DNA from: JADJNY01 sp046349615
GTDB taxonomy: Bacteria; Planctomycetota; UBA1135; GCA-002686595
NCBI GenBank assembly: GCA_046349615.1
Contig: JAXMBZ010000009.1
Location: forward strand, 124,001-188,000
DNA: 64,000 nt
Reading direction: 5' to 3'
In this document: in pieces, positions 17,725-27,900 of the stretch
Layout of the letters: each line of letters opens with the position of its first letter
Position numbering within the stretch: the stretch's first letter is position 1
Notes under the pieces: model-generated
Told to the model about the DNA's origin: nothing
Database searches by the model: none
The model's input: the letters and a program-made list of their open reading frames with translations, nothing else
Made by a program: the position numbers and the translations under genes

Positions 17725-19593
17725 TCACCAGATGATCTCCCACCCGTTCGTGATGTTGAACGTCGCGGGCGGACAGAACAACGCGGCTGCGTTGCGGTAG
17801 TAGACGCCGTAGTAGGCCGGGATCCCCGATCCCACGGTGTCGCCACCTCGAGCCGAGAGCGTGACCGTGTCCGTGGTGTCCGGGAAGCTCGCCGTGCCGC
17901 CCGACAAGGCCCTCGTGCGCAGACGCACGAATGCGCCGCTCAAGCACCGGACTCCATCGCCGAACACGAGTCCACCCGGCACGTTCGCATTGCCCTTGAG
18001 GAAGATGCAACTCGTGCTCAACGGCATCCCCGACCCCACCAGCACGACGTTGTCGAGAGCGCTCACTCCCGCGGCGGCGAGGTTGGCGCCGTTCGCGTTG
18101 GCCGAGTTCGCGCAGCCGTTGCCGACCGCGCCGAAGTTCGCGCAGGGGCATGGTGTCGTGACGATCGGATCCACGCCGTCTCCGGCGCAGTAGCTTCGAC
18201 CTGCGATGGTGGAGCAAGTCGTCGTCGGTTGGAGCTCGACGACCTGGAACGTCACGGAGCCATCGGGCGTCCCCGGCGTCTTGCCGACTTGGAGCGTGTA
18301 GTGGCTTCCGAGGGTCGCGGGGAAGCAGACCTGCGCTTGCGTTCCACACGTGTCGTCGTCACAGGCGACCAACGCGCCCGGAGGACAAGCCACGCCCGCG
18401 TAGACGGCGATGCGCGTGTCCACGGTCGTGTAACCGCAGGTCGTGACGAGCACGAGCCCGCTCTGCGTCGCTTCCCACTCGTACCACGCGTCGTCGTCCA
18501 TCCCAGGCGGGGAGTAGCATCCCGGGTTGTTCTGGCCCTCGAGTCCCGACGTGGTCTCGCCCGTGTCGAAGGTCTTGATTCGCGTTCCCAGGATCTTGGT
18601 CTTCGTGATGCACGAGTCGGGACAGCCCGACTCGATCGTGAGGTGCACGATGCCCCCCGTGCCGCCGGACCCCACGACGCTTCCGATCCGCAGCAGGTAC
18701 TGCTGATTCGCCGCCGTCGGTGTGATGCAGAACTCGGTTGAGGAGCACGACGTCCCGCAGACGGGGTTCGTGGGAGTACACGGAGTCGTGCAGCTGTTGG
18801 TCGAGTAGAGGATCATGCCCGGGCTGGGCATCGTGTCCGAGGGAGGGCTCGTCTCGCAGCGCGACAGCGTGAAGTGGTACGAATCCGTGGTCGTGTTCGA
18901 CCAGCAGTACCAAACGTCGGTCTGCAGCTGTCCACCGGTGATCGACGCGCAGGACGCGCCCTCGAGCGAGTTCGTCGTGGCGTTCGTCGAGTCGACCTCC
19001 TTTCGCGACTCGTACTCGTTGATCGGAGTGGCGGAGCACATGGCGTCGTTCGCGGGCGGAACTCCGACCGGCGTGACCGTGATCTGTCCTGGGCCGCCCA
19101 AGGAGCCTTGGAACGATCCGACCTGGATCAGGTACACCGACCCGGAGGTCGCCGGGAAGATCGTCCGCGACTGGAGCCCACAGTGGTCGTCGTTGCACGC
19201 GAGCGCCGGAGCTCCTGGACATCCTGCTCCCGCGTAGACGGCGATCTTCGAGTCGATCGTGGTCAAGCCGCAGGAGTCGATCGCAAAGCTGCTCGTCGAA
19301 GGCGCGGTCCAAGTGAACCACATGTCCTTCTCGATCGTGGTCGAAGCCGAGAACAGGCACACGGCCTCGAGCTGCCCCTGGACTCCCGTCGTCGCCGTTG
19401 CGTTGTCGAACGCATGGGGACCGGGACCGACGAGGACGCTGGGCGAGCTGCAGTCGTCGTTGATGGGCGGCGGCAGCGCGACCGAAGGTCCGATGGAGTG
19501 CGCGGCAGCTGCGCACGTCGTGGCGGTCACGGCCCCGATCGTCGCGAGCCACACCGACGGGACGAGGAAACGGTTCACGAAGGCTGCAAGCAT
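17725..19593 (-). CDS. exported multi-domain protein with shared Cys-rich C-terminal domain
   Basis: 622 residues. A hydrophobic signal sequence (FLVPSVWLATIGAVTATTC) precedes three copies of a roughly 130-residue beta domain resembling bacterial pre-peptidase or carbohydrate-binding folds, marked by the DNATATTG, DMWFTWTA and AVYAGAGCPG type motifs; paired cysteines suggest disulfides. The last 150 residues, from YCAGDG through PCPCANFGAVGNGCANS to FNITNGWEIIW, form a domain also ending the proteins at 24917-28783 and 28956-32033. No catalytic motif is visible. Probably a surface or matrix protein. It is convergent with prmA. Confidence 0.85.
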   Translation of the reverse strand: MLAAFVNRFLVPSVWLATIGAVTATTCAAAAHSIGPSVALPPPINDDCSSPSVLVGPGPHAFDNATATTGVQGQLEAVCLFSASTTIEKDMWFTWTAPSTSSFAIDSCGLTTIDSKIAVYAGAGCPGAPALACNDDHCGLQSRTIFPATSGSVYLIQVGSFQGSLGGPGQITVTPVGVPPANDAMCSATPINEYESRKEVDSTNATTNSLEGASCASITGGQLQTDVWYCWSNTTTDSYHFTLSRCETSPPSDTMPSPGMILYSTNSCTTPCTPTNPVCGTSCSSTEFCITPTAANQQYLLRIGSVVGSGGTGGIVHLTIESGCPDSCITKTKILGTRIKTFDTGETTSGLEGQNNPGCYSPPGMDDDAWYEWEATQSGLVLVTTCGYTTVDTRIAVYAGVACPPGALVACDDDTCGTQAQVCFPATLGSHYTLQVGKTPGTPDGSVTFQVVELQPTTTCSTIAGRSYCAGDGVDPIVTTPCPCANFGAVGNGCANSANANGANLAAAGVSALDNVVLVGSGMPLSTSCIFLKGNANVPGGLVFGDGVRCLSGAFVRLRTRALSGGTASFPDTTDTVTLSARGGDTVGSGIPAYYGVYYRNAAALFCPPATFNITNGWEIIW

Positions 19594-19721
19594 GGAAGTA
19601 CGGCCTTTCTCGAGGACGAGGTTCGGGCGGGTCGAGTTGCGCGCATCCTAGGAAGTGGTCACGAGTGTCGGCGCGATCGCAGAGCGTCGGCAGGTCGCGG
19701 CCTGACCCTGCGTCGACGCGA

Positions 19722-22700
19722 TCATGGTCCACCTCGCCGCACGGCCGCGAGCAACTCGCGCACGCGCCAGGTGTAACTGCGCGCTCGCTCCGTCCACGGT
19801 GCGGCGTCGGGTGGGAATCGCACCGCGACGAGGTCGGGATCGCTCAACTCCGCTTCGAGTTGCGCCGCGTTGCTCCCGCGACGCGCGGGGTCCAGCTCGC
19901 GATCGAACGCTTGCGTCCGTCGCTCGAGGCGCGCTTCGAGCAGGTCCAAGGCTCGATTGGCGAAGGCGGAGGCGTCGAGACCGTTCGCGGCATCGTACAC
20001 GGAGCTCCCTGCTCCGGCCTCGACGGGCGCGCCGTGCACGCCGCGGTCGCGCTCGAGGTTCCAGGCCTCGAGGGCGGCGCGTGCGCAACTTCCAGAGTTG
20101 GCGGACACCCAACGCTCCGCATCGCTCGTCTGGAAGTCCGCAGGCGGAGCTTCGCGCGCGAACGCCGCCGCTGCGCGCCGGAAGCGTCCCAGCCCCGCGA
20201 GCTCGATCGCAGTGCGCCGATCGAGCTCCGCGCGACCGGCCTCCGTCGACTCCGACTCGCTGGCGCGCGCGCGACGATTCGCGATCGCGTGGCGCCGAAA
20301 GCGCTCCGAGACCTGCGCGGAGGTCAACCCGTCCAACCGCCCTCGATCCTCGAAGGCGCGCATGCATGCCTCCCACCGCTGCGCTTCGAAGAGCACGTTC
20401 GCGAGCTCCTCGTGCCAAGAACGGTCGCCGGGGCGGCGCTCGAGCACGCGGCGCGCAACCGCTTCCGCGGCTTGCAGGTCGCCGGCGAGCCGCAACGTAC
20501 GAGAGAGCTGCACCCAACCGTCCATGCGCTTCTCGTCGCGGGCCACCAGCGCGTTGCCGCGCTCGATCACTGCGGCATGGAGCCCGAGGAGTAGAGCGCT
20601 CTCGACCCACTCGGCGAACAGGCTCGGATCGTCGTTCGTCGTGTCGAGTGCCTCTTCCGCGGTCCGCACGGACTCGGAAAAGCGACCCGCTCCACGGAGC
20701 GCGCGAGAGAGGAGGACGCGTGCGGGAACGGAGTCGGGTTTGCGTCGCAACGCGACGCGAGCTTGCTCGATCGCGGAGGGTAGACGCCCTCCGACGATGC
20801 AGAGATCGCTCGCCAACAGGGGCGCGAGCACGGAGCCTGTGTCCAACGTCGCCGCCGTGTCGAGCCGGCTCAGGGCGCCGTCCAGGTCGCCGCGCTTGTG
20901 CACGTCGAGCGCGTCGAGCACCGCGAACGCAACGTTCGCCGGATGTGCGGCGCGCAATCGCTCGAGGTCCACCGTCGTCGGAACGCGGCTCGTGGCGACC
21001 AGCCGCGCGGCCTTTTCGAACGCGACCGTATCGGTCGGCGACAGGCGCAGGACCTCGTAGAGCTGCTCCAGCGCGCCGGCCGTGTCGCCGCGCGCCTCGC
21101 AGAGGTCGGCGAGCACGCGACGAGGTTCGAGCGCTTCCGGCCGTGACTCCACGCACTTCCGCGCGACGTCCTCCGCGCGCGGAAGGTCGCCGGCGACGAT
21201 GCACGCGTGGGTGAGCGCCAAGGAGAGTTCGTCCGCGTCCTCGGCGTCGGGTTCCGACGCGAGGGCGTCCGACAGCACGCGCACGGCCTCGGCCTTCTCA
21301 CCGAGCGCGAGCAGAGACCGGCCGAGGGTGACGGTCGCCGCGACATCGCTCGGGACGCGAGCAATCGCGGCCCGCAGCACGTCGACGGCCTGCGCATGCC
21401 GACCGGACTCGAAGAGCGCGCGGCCAAGCTCACGAGCGACGTCCGCGTCCTCGGGCACGTCCTCGTGAGCCGCCTCCAAGAGCTCGAGTTCGCCCTGCGC
21501 GTCCTTCGAGGTCCGCGCCGATTGCGCGCCTCCCGCCAAGGTCCACGCGGATTCACGAGCGGAAAGTCCGAGACCGCGGACGAAGCTCGCATTCGCCGCC
21601 GCCCCGCGCTCACGACGCAGGCATCGTCCTGCGGCTCTCCAAAGTGCGCTCTGCTGGCTGGGCTCGAGGTCCGCCGCCTCGCCCCACGATTCCACGGCGG
21701 CCCCCGCGTCCCCGCGCTTCATCGCGAGGTCGCCGAGCAGTCGGAGCGGAGTCGGGTCCGAGGGAGCGAGCCGATGCGCTTCTCGCGCCGCGGACTCGGC
21801 CTCGTCGATCACCCCCATCGTCGCGGCGATGGCCGCGAAGCGCGACTGCATGTTCGGGTTGTCGGAGGCGAGTCGTGCGCCGACGCGGGCGAAGGCGAGT
21901 GCCTTCTCCCCGGAGTTCGTCTTCCACCACGCGTCCGCGAGACACAGGTAAGTCGCGGCGCAGCCCGGACGAAGCTCGCGCGCGACGTCGAGATCGACCT
22001 GCGCCTTCTGCGCGTCGCCCTGCTCGAGACGAAGCACGCCGCGTTCGAGCCGCAGCGTGAAGCGCTGCGCCGGGCTGAGCTCCCCGTTCTTCTCGGCGAG
22101 GTCGAGCAGCTCGAGCGCCGTTCCATCCCGCCGCGCGAGGTAGACGAGCTCCGAGAGCCGGATGAGCTCCGCGGCGGACCACGGGGATCCGCGCGCCGAC
22201 GCGATGAGCGCGTCGTACTCGTCAGCACCGCTCTCGACGAACGCTCGGTGCGCGCGCCATGCGTCGCGCCGCATCCCGCTCGTCTCCAGAAGGTCGACGA
22301 GTCCGAGCAGTCGCGCGTGCAGGACCTCCCACTGCGGCCCGCGCGCGGCGGCGCTGCCGAGGTCGTCCTGAACCGCGTCGGAGGTCGGACGACGTGCGCT
22401 CCGCGCCTCGTCGATGGTCCACGCCATCCGGTAGAACCCGTCGAGCAGGCTCTCGGCGAGGTCGCCCCCGTGAGCATCCGAGCGCGCGCGAGCCTCCGAC
22501 AGGACGTCGGTCGCGCGCTCCTCCACGCCGGGTGATTCCAAGTCGAGGCCGTACTCGGCGTACGCGCGGAGGTAGTTGCGGCACTCCGCGGCCCAGTCGT
22601 GGCGTCCTCCGCGCATTGGAGTCTCGGCGAGGAGGTCGAGGAGCCGCGCCTCGACGACACGGTCGAGTTCGAGCTGCCGTTTCTGGGCGAGATCGACGCT

Positions 22701-23921
22701 CGTGACGCGCGTCACCCAGCCGAGCGCGACGATCACGACGAAGGCGGCGATGCCGATCGTGTGCGCGGGATTCCGCTGCACCCAACGCAACATGCGCAGG
22801 CCCAGGCTCGCGGGTCGCGCGCGGATCGGCTCGAATTCGCGCACGCGCCGCAGGTCCTCCGCGAAGTCGAGCGCGGTCGTGTAGCGGCGATCGCGGTCCT
22901 TCTCGAGCGCCGTCTCGAGCACCGTGACGAGCTCGCGGGGGATCGAGCGCGTCCTCGGGCGCGGATCGCGCACGGGCTCGCGCAGAATCGCCTGGTAGAG
23001 GCTCTGCAGCGTCGGTGTCTCGAACGGCGGCTCCAGAGTGAGGCACTCGTAGAGCGTCGCGCCGAGTGAGTAGACGTCGGTGCGGCGATCGAGCGCGCGG
23101 CCCTCGGGATCGACCTGCTCGGGCGACATGTAGCTCGGCGTCCCGAGCTGATCGCCCGTGTTCGTGATTGTCTCTCCGGTGCTCTCCGTCGCTCGCGCGA
23201 GGCCGAAATCGAGCAGGACGGGTGCGCCGCTCGACGACAGCATCAAGTTGCCGGGCTTGACGTCGCGATGGATGACGCCGGCCTCGTGCGCGGCGTGCAG
23301 CCCGCGCGCGGCTTCCTCGAAGAAGCGCAGCGTGATCGCGAGCTCCGCGCGGTCGAGCGGGGCGCAGGGCGCGCGCTCACCGCTCACCACGCTTCGGGCG
23401 CGATCCGAGCGCACGCGCGCCAGTCGACGCGCGAGCGACTCGCCCTCGACATAGCGCATCGCGATGTAGGCGAGCTCGCCTTCGAAGCCGCTCTCGTACA
23501 CCGTGCAGATCGCGGGGTGGTCGAGACGGGAGGTCGTCTCCGCCTCGCGCTGGAATCGCTTGCGCGCGTCGGAGGAGAACTGGGCGATCCCCGTGAGCAT
23601 CTTGAGCGCGACCTTGCGGCCGAGGCACGAGTCCTCCGCGAGGTGGACGGCGCCCTGACCGCCGCGGCCGAGCTCGCGCAGCAGTCGATAGTGGCCGAAG
23701 CGACGTTCGGGCTCGGGCGGTTCGGCGGGAGCGCTCTCCGCCGCGACATCCTCGTGCTCCGCGGTCGCCGCGGCGTGCGCCGCGCGGACCTCCGCTTCGA
23801 GCCCCGGGAACAATGGCACGTAGTCCTCCACGGAACGAATCCCGCCGCGTGCGCGGTCGGCCGCGAAACGGGCGTGGAGATCGAACAGGTCCGCGACGTG
23901 GTCTTCGCGTGCGCGCTGCAT
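19722..23921 (-). CDS. membrane Ser/Thr protein kinase with C-terminal TPR sensor region
   Basis: 1399 residues starting at ATG 23921; longer upstream reading lacks family features. After a helical leader ending in a Pro/Glu linker, a complete kinase domain follows: LGRGGQGAVHLAED, VALKML, HRDVKPGNLM near residue 218, DFGLA, and activation segment GTPSYMSPEQ. A single membrane helix lies near residues 388-406 (GIAAFVVIVALGWVTRV). The remaining ~1000 residues are helical TPR-type repeats outside the membrane. This kinase-TM-TPR build is typical of planctomycetes. Divergent from an ECF sigma factor, a pairing suggesting signal transduction to transcription. The ligand is unknown. Confidence 0.9.
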   Translation of the reverse strand: MQRAREDHVADLFDLHARFAADRARGGIRSVEDYVPLFPGLEAEVRAAHAAATAEHEDVAAESAPAEPPEPERRFGHYRLLRELGRGGQGAVHLAEDSCLGRKVALKMLTGIAQFSSDARKRFQREAETTSRLDHPAICTVYESGFEGELAYIAMRYVEGESLARRLARVRSDRARSVVSGERAPCAPLDRAELAITLRFFEEAARGLHAAHEAGVIHRDVKPGNLMLSSSGAPVLLDFGLARATESTGETITNTGDQLGTPSYMSPEQVDPEGRALDRRTDVYSLGATLYECLTLEPPFETPTLQSLYQAILREPVRDPRPRTRSIPRELVTVLETALEKDRDRRYTTALDFAEDLRRVREFEPIRARPASLGLRMLRWVQRNPAHTIGIAAFVVIVALGWVTRVTSVDLAQKRQLELDRVVEARLLDLLAETPMRGGRHDWAAECRNYLRAYAEYGLDLESPGVEERATDVLSEARARSDAHGGDLAESLLDGFYRMAWTIDEARSARRPTSDAVQDDLGSAAARGPQWEVLHARLLGLVDLLETSGMRRDAWRAHRAFVESGADEYDALIASARGSPWSAAELIRLSELVYLARRDGTALELLDLAEKNGELSPAQRFTLRLERGVLRLEQGDAQKAQVDLDVARELRPGCAATYLCLADAWWKTNSGEKALAFARVGARLASDNPNMQSRFAAIAATMGVIDEAESAAREAHRLAPSDPTPLRLLGDLAMKRGDAGAAVESWGEAADLEPSQQSALWRAAGRCLRRERGAAANASFVRGLGLSARESAWTLAGGAQSARTSKDAQGELELLEAAHEDVPEDADVARELGRALFESGRHAQAVDVLRAAIARVPSDVAATVTLGRSLLALGEKAEAVRVLSDALASEPDAEDADELSLALTHACIVAGDLPRAEDVARKCVESRPEALEPRRVLADLCEARGDTAGALEQLYEVLRLSPTDTVAFEKAARLVATSRVPTTVDLERLRAAHPANVAFAVLDALDVHKRGDLDGALSRLDTAATLDTGSVLAPLLASDLCIVGGRLPSAIEQARVALRRKPDSVPARVLLSRALRGAGRFSESVRTAEEALDTTNDDPSLFAEWVESALLLGLHAAVIERGNALVARDEKRMDGWVQLSRTLRLAGDLQAAEAVARRVLERRPGDRSWHEELANVLFEAQRWEACMRAFEDRGRLDGLTSAQVSERFRRHAIANRRARASESESTEAGRAELDRRTAIELAGLGRFRRAAAAFAREAPPADFQTSDAERWVSANSGSCARAALEAWNLERDRGVHGAPVEAGAGSSVYDAANGLDASAFANRALDLLEARLERRTQAFDRELDPARRGSNAAQLEAELSDPDLVAVRFPPDAAPWTERARSYTWRVRELLAAVRRGGP

Positions 23922-24155
23922 GCAATCGGGAAGGGACGAGACCACGGGGCTCCCTTGCCGCCAAGGACCCGCCGCGGACCGCGAACCCAAGGAAACACGA
24001 GCGAGGGTGCATGGGGAGCGCCCCTCGCGGAATTCATGACGCGAAGCGGCCCGGAGGTCCCGGCGGACACCAGCGCGCCCACCCCGTATGCTCTCCAGGG
24101 CGCTTTCACGGGCATGATCCAGTTCGACACCGGGCCTGGCCGTGCGGAAGCCAGC

Positions 24156-24788
24156 ATGACGGCGACCATGCCCGAGCAACCTCCCTATCCCTCCGACGAC
24201 GATGGCAGCGAGCCGAGCGAACTCACCGCGCGCGCCCTCCGCGACGGGGACGCGGCCGCGCTGACCGAGCTCTACACCCGATCCCTGCCCGCGCTGCTCG
24301 CCTGGATCCGCATCCAGAAGAGCGGCGGCATGGCACTGCACATCGAGCCCGACGATTTCGTGCAGGAGGTGTGGATCCGCCTCCTCGAGAACATCCGCTC
24401 CTACGACCCGGCGCGGGGTTCGTTCCAGGCGTGGATGTTCGGGTTCGCGAAGCGCGTGTGGATGGAGGTCTCGAACCCCGCACGCAAGGCGCATCGCGCT
24501 CTCCCCGTGGGCAAGGACACGGCGCTCCACCGCGCGCCCGACTCGATCACGAGCGTGTCGCGCGCGCTGATGCGTGACGAGTCGATCCAGCGACTGAACG
24601 AGTACGTGGAGGGCCTCGACGACCTCGACCGCGGCGTCCTCGTCCACTACGGCCTCGAGCAGATGAGTTGTGCGCAGGTCGGGCAGCGCCTCGGGATCAG
24701 CGAGGACCTCGTGTCGAAGCGCTGGCAGCGACTCACGCAACGCATGCGGGAAGCACGCGTCGGGGGCCGCGCGCTCGATCCGGGCTGA
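24156..24788 (+). CDS. ECF-type RNA polymerase sigma factor
   Basis: 210 residues with sigma region 2 (EPDDFVQEVWIRLLENIRSYDPARG, cut here: DFVQEVWIRLL and AWMFGFAKRVW) and region 4 (LDDLDRGVLVHYGLEQ then VGQRLGISEDLVSKR helix-turn-helix). ATG 24156 was preferred because GGAAG lies five bases upstream; ATG 24168 and 24114 are alternatives. No anti-sigma gene follows. The divergent kinase-TPR gene starts 234 bp away, so the sigma factor may be regulated by phosphorylation, as known for some kinase-linked ECF factors in planctomycetes. The targets may include the adjacent exported proteins, which is inference. Confidence 0.88.
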   Translation: MTATMPEQPPYPSDDDGSEPSELTARALRDGDAAALTELYTRSLPALLAWIRIQKSGGMALHIEPDDFVQEVWIRLLENIRSYDPARGSFQAWMFGFAKRVWMEVSNPARKAHRALPVGKDTALHRAPDSITSVSRALMRDESIQRLNEYVEGLDDLDRGVLVHYGLEQMSCAQVGQRLGISEDLVSKRWQRLTQRMREARVGGRALDPG

Positions 24789-24916
24789 CCCGAGTCGCTC
24801 GGCGAGCGCTCCATCCGGGTCCGAGTCGGCGCGGGCGCCGGAATGTCCTGCATTCTCGTCCGTCGCGGCGTGCCGAGGTGCAAGGGACGGGAGTCCGCAA
24901 CCCCGGAAGGCCCGCG

Positions 24917-27900
24917 ATGCTCTGCCTGACCTCGACTGCGTTCTCCCTCCTCACCGCCGTCCTCCCGACCGGAGGTGGAGACTCCTGTGCTCTCTCCCAC
25001 GGCATCGTCGGCGTCGGTTCGTTCTTCTTCTCCAACGCCAACGCGACGACCGGTCCCGAGGGCCAGACCTGGCCGATGTGCGACTTCTACGGCTCGACCG
25101 GGATCGCGAACGACGTCTGGTTCCACTGGATCGCACCGTCCACGGGCACCATGCAGATCGACACCTGCGGCCAAACGGCGGTCGACACCAAGCTCGCCGT
25201 CTACTCGGGCCAGCTCTGTGGCGCGCTGTCGCCGCTCGCGTGCAACGACGACGCCTGCGGCTTGCAGTCCAGCGTCTGCTTCCCCGCCGTCGCGGGCGCG
25301 GTCTATTCGATCCAACTCGGCTCCTACCCCGGCGCCTCGACGGGCAGCGGCTCATTCACGATCAGCATCGCGGGCACGCCCAACCCGGTCGCCTGGTACC
25401 GCTTCGACTCCGGCGGTCTACTCGCCGACAGCTCCGGGAACGGACACACGCTGATCGCGGCGAACAACCTCCAGTTTCCCGCGGGCGCGTGCTCGTCCGC
25501 CGCGGAGTTCAACCCGTCGAACGACGTCTCGGAGCTCTTCGCCCCCGACAGCAACGCGCTCGACATGCTCGGCGCGATGACGGGCATGGCCTGGGTGTAC
25601 CCCTACGGGACGCAGTCCGACGGCAACCCGGGGTGCCCGGAAGGCACGATCTTCTGGAAAGGCGGGAACTACTGGTTCCAGCTCAGCCCGAACAACGACC
25701 AGGTGCTGCTGCAGAACGAAGGCAGCGGCAACTTCGTCGCGCACTGGCCGTCGACCCCGCAGCCGGGTCTCGTCCCGCTGAACACGTGGACGCACCTCGC
25801 CTTCGTGCGCTCGGCGGACACGCGGACGATCCGCTTCTACGTGAACGGCGTCCCGGTGGGCCAGGACACGCTGCCCTCGAACGCACCGCTCCCAACGGCG
25901 AACGCGGACGTGCTCGGCTTCGGGAACGGAGGGTGCTGTCCGTACCAGAACTTCTGCGAGTTCAACGGACGCCTCGACGAGATCCGCTTGTTCAGCTCCG
26001 CGCTCTCGGACTGCGACATTGCCGCGCAGTACGAGAGCACCCCCGTCGCGGTCGCTCCGACGTCGATCCAAGCGACGGCGACGGTGGTGTGCGCCGGCAC
26101 GCCGGTGACGCTCACGCCGATCGGCGGCTTCGGCGATTCCGTGCAGTGGTTCACCGGGAGCTGCGGCGGGACGAGCCTCGGGTCCGGGACGACGAAGGTC
26201 GTCGCACCGACGTCGACGACGACGTACTTCGCGCGCTGGGAGGTCACCGGGTGCGGCGCCTCCAGCTGCGCGAGCGTGACGATCACGGTGACGCAGCCGG
26301 CCGCCGCTCCCACGTCCGTCAACGCGACGAGCACGACGGTCTGCTCGGGGAGCTCGACCACGCTCACCGGGATCGGCGGCGGCGGCGGGACGCTGCGTTG
26401 GTACGCAGGCGGCTGCGGAACGGGAGCGAGCCTCGGCAGTGGCACCACGCTAGTCGTCACGCCGGCGACGAACACGACCTACTACGCGCGCTGGGAGAAC
26501 CCGCCGTGCCCGCCGTCCGCGTGCGCCAGCATCGCGATCACCGTGACGTCGCCTACGACCGCGCCGGTCTCCATCGTCGCGACGAGCACGACGATCTGCT
26601 CGGGTAGTTCGACGACGCTCTCCGCCAGCGGTGGCAGCGGGATCTTGACGTGGTACGCGGGCGGGTGCGGAGTCGGCGCGAGCATCGGCACCGGCTCTTC
26701 GATCGTCGTCGCGCCGACGTCGAGCACCGTCTACTACGTGCGCAGGGAGAACCCGCCGTGCGCGCCGTCCACCTGCCTGCCGCTCTCCGTGACCGTCGTG
26801 CCGGCTCCGACGGCGCCGAGTTCGGCCGCGACGGCGCCCTCGACGGTGTGCGCGGGCGCGGGCGGCACGATCACGCTCACGGCGACGGGCGGAGCGGGTG
26901 AAACCCTGCGCTGGTACTCGGGGACGTGCGGCGGGCCGCTCGTGGGCACGGGTACGCCGCTCACGATCGCGGCGCCGATCGCGGACACTACGTACTTCGC
27001 GCGGTGGGAGAGCGCGAGCTGCGGGGCCTCGGGCTGCGCGAGCGCGTCCGTAACCGTGCGCACCGCGCCTCCGAACGACGCCTGCGCGAACGCTCTGCCG
27101 ATCGCGCTCGGCATGACCAGCTTCGACACGACCTGCGCGACCGACAGCGCGCCGACGGGCTGCGCCATCCTGCAGGGCGCGTTCTACACGTACACGATGC
27201 CCGCGTGCGGGGCGCTGACGGTCGGCGCGCTCGCGACCTCGCCCGGCTTCACGCCCGAGCTCTCGATCTACCGCGACGGTTGCAACGGTACGCTGCTCGC
27301 GTGCTCCAGCGGCGGCTTGGCCGCGGTGTCGGTCGAATCAGGCGCGCAGCTGGCGATCCACGTGGGCTCGCTCGACGGCTCCAGCGGCGCGGGCCTGCTT
27401 GGACTGTTCCTGACGACGCAGTCGGACGTCGCGAACGACGACGTGACCGGCGCCGAGACGATCCCGGCGAGCACCGCGAGCAGCGCGTTCGCCTTCGACT
27501 CGACGTGCGCGACGGACAGCAACACGAGCGGGTGCGTCGTTCGCAAGGACGTCTGGTTCCAATTCACCACGCTGACGTGCAAGGACGTCGTGCTAACGGT
27601 CATTGGCGCGGCTTTCCCGGACGCGCTCGCGGTGTACGACGGCGCCGACTGTTCGAACTCGACGCTGGTCGCGTGCGGGACGAGCCCCCTCACGTTCCAA
27701 GGTCTGTCGGGGCACACGTACAGCGTCCGGGTCGGCTCCTCGCTCCCGCTCGGCGGCCCGGCGACGTTGCTCGTGAGCGCGACGCCGTGCGGACCGTGCT
27801 CGAGCTGCCCGCCGAGCACGACGCCCGAGCGCATCCAGGTCTACACGCTCACCGGTGCCGCGAACGGCACCGCGTGGTCGTGGTCGATCTCGTCGAGCCT

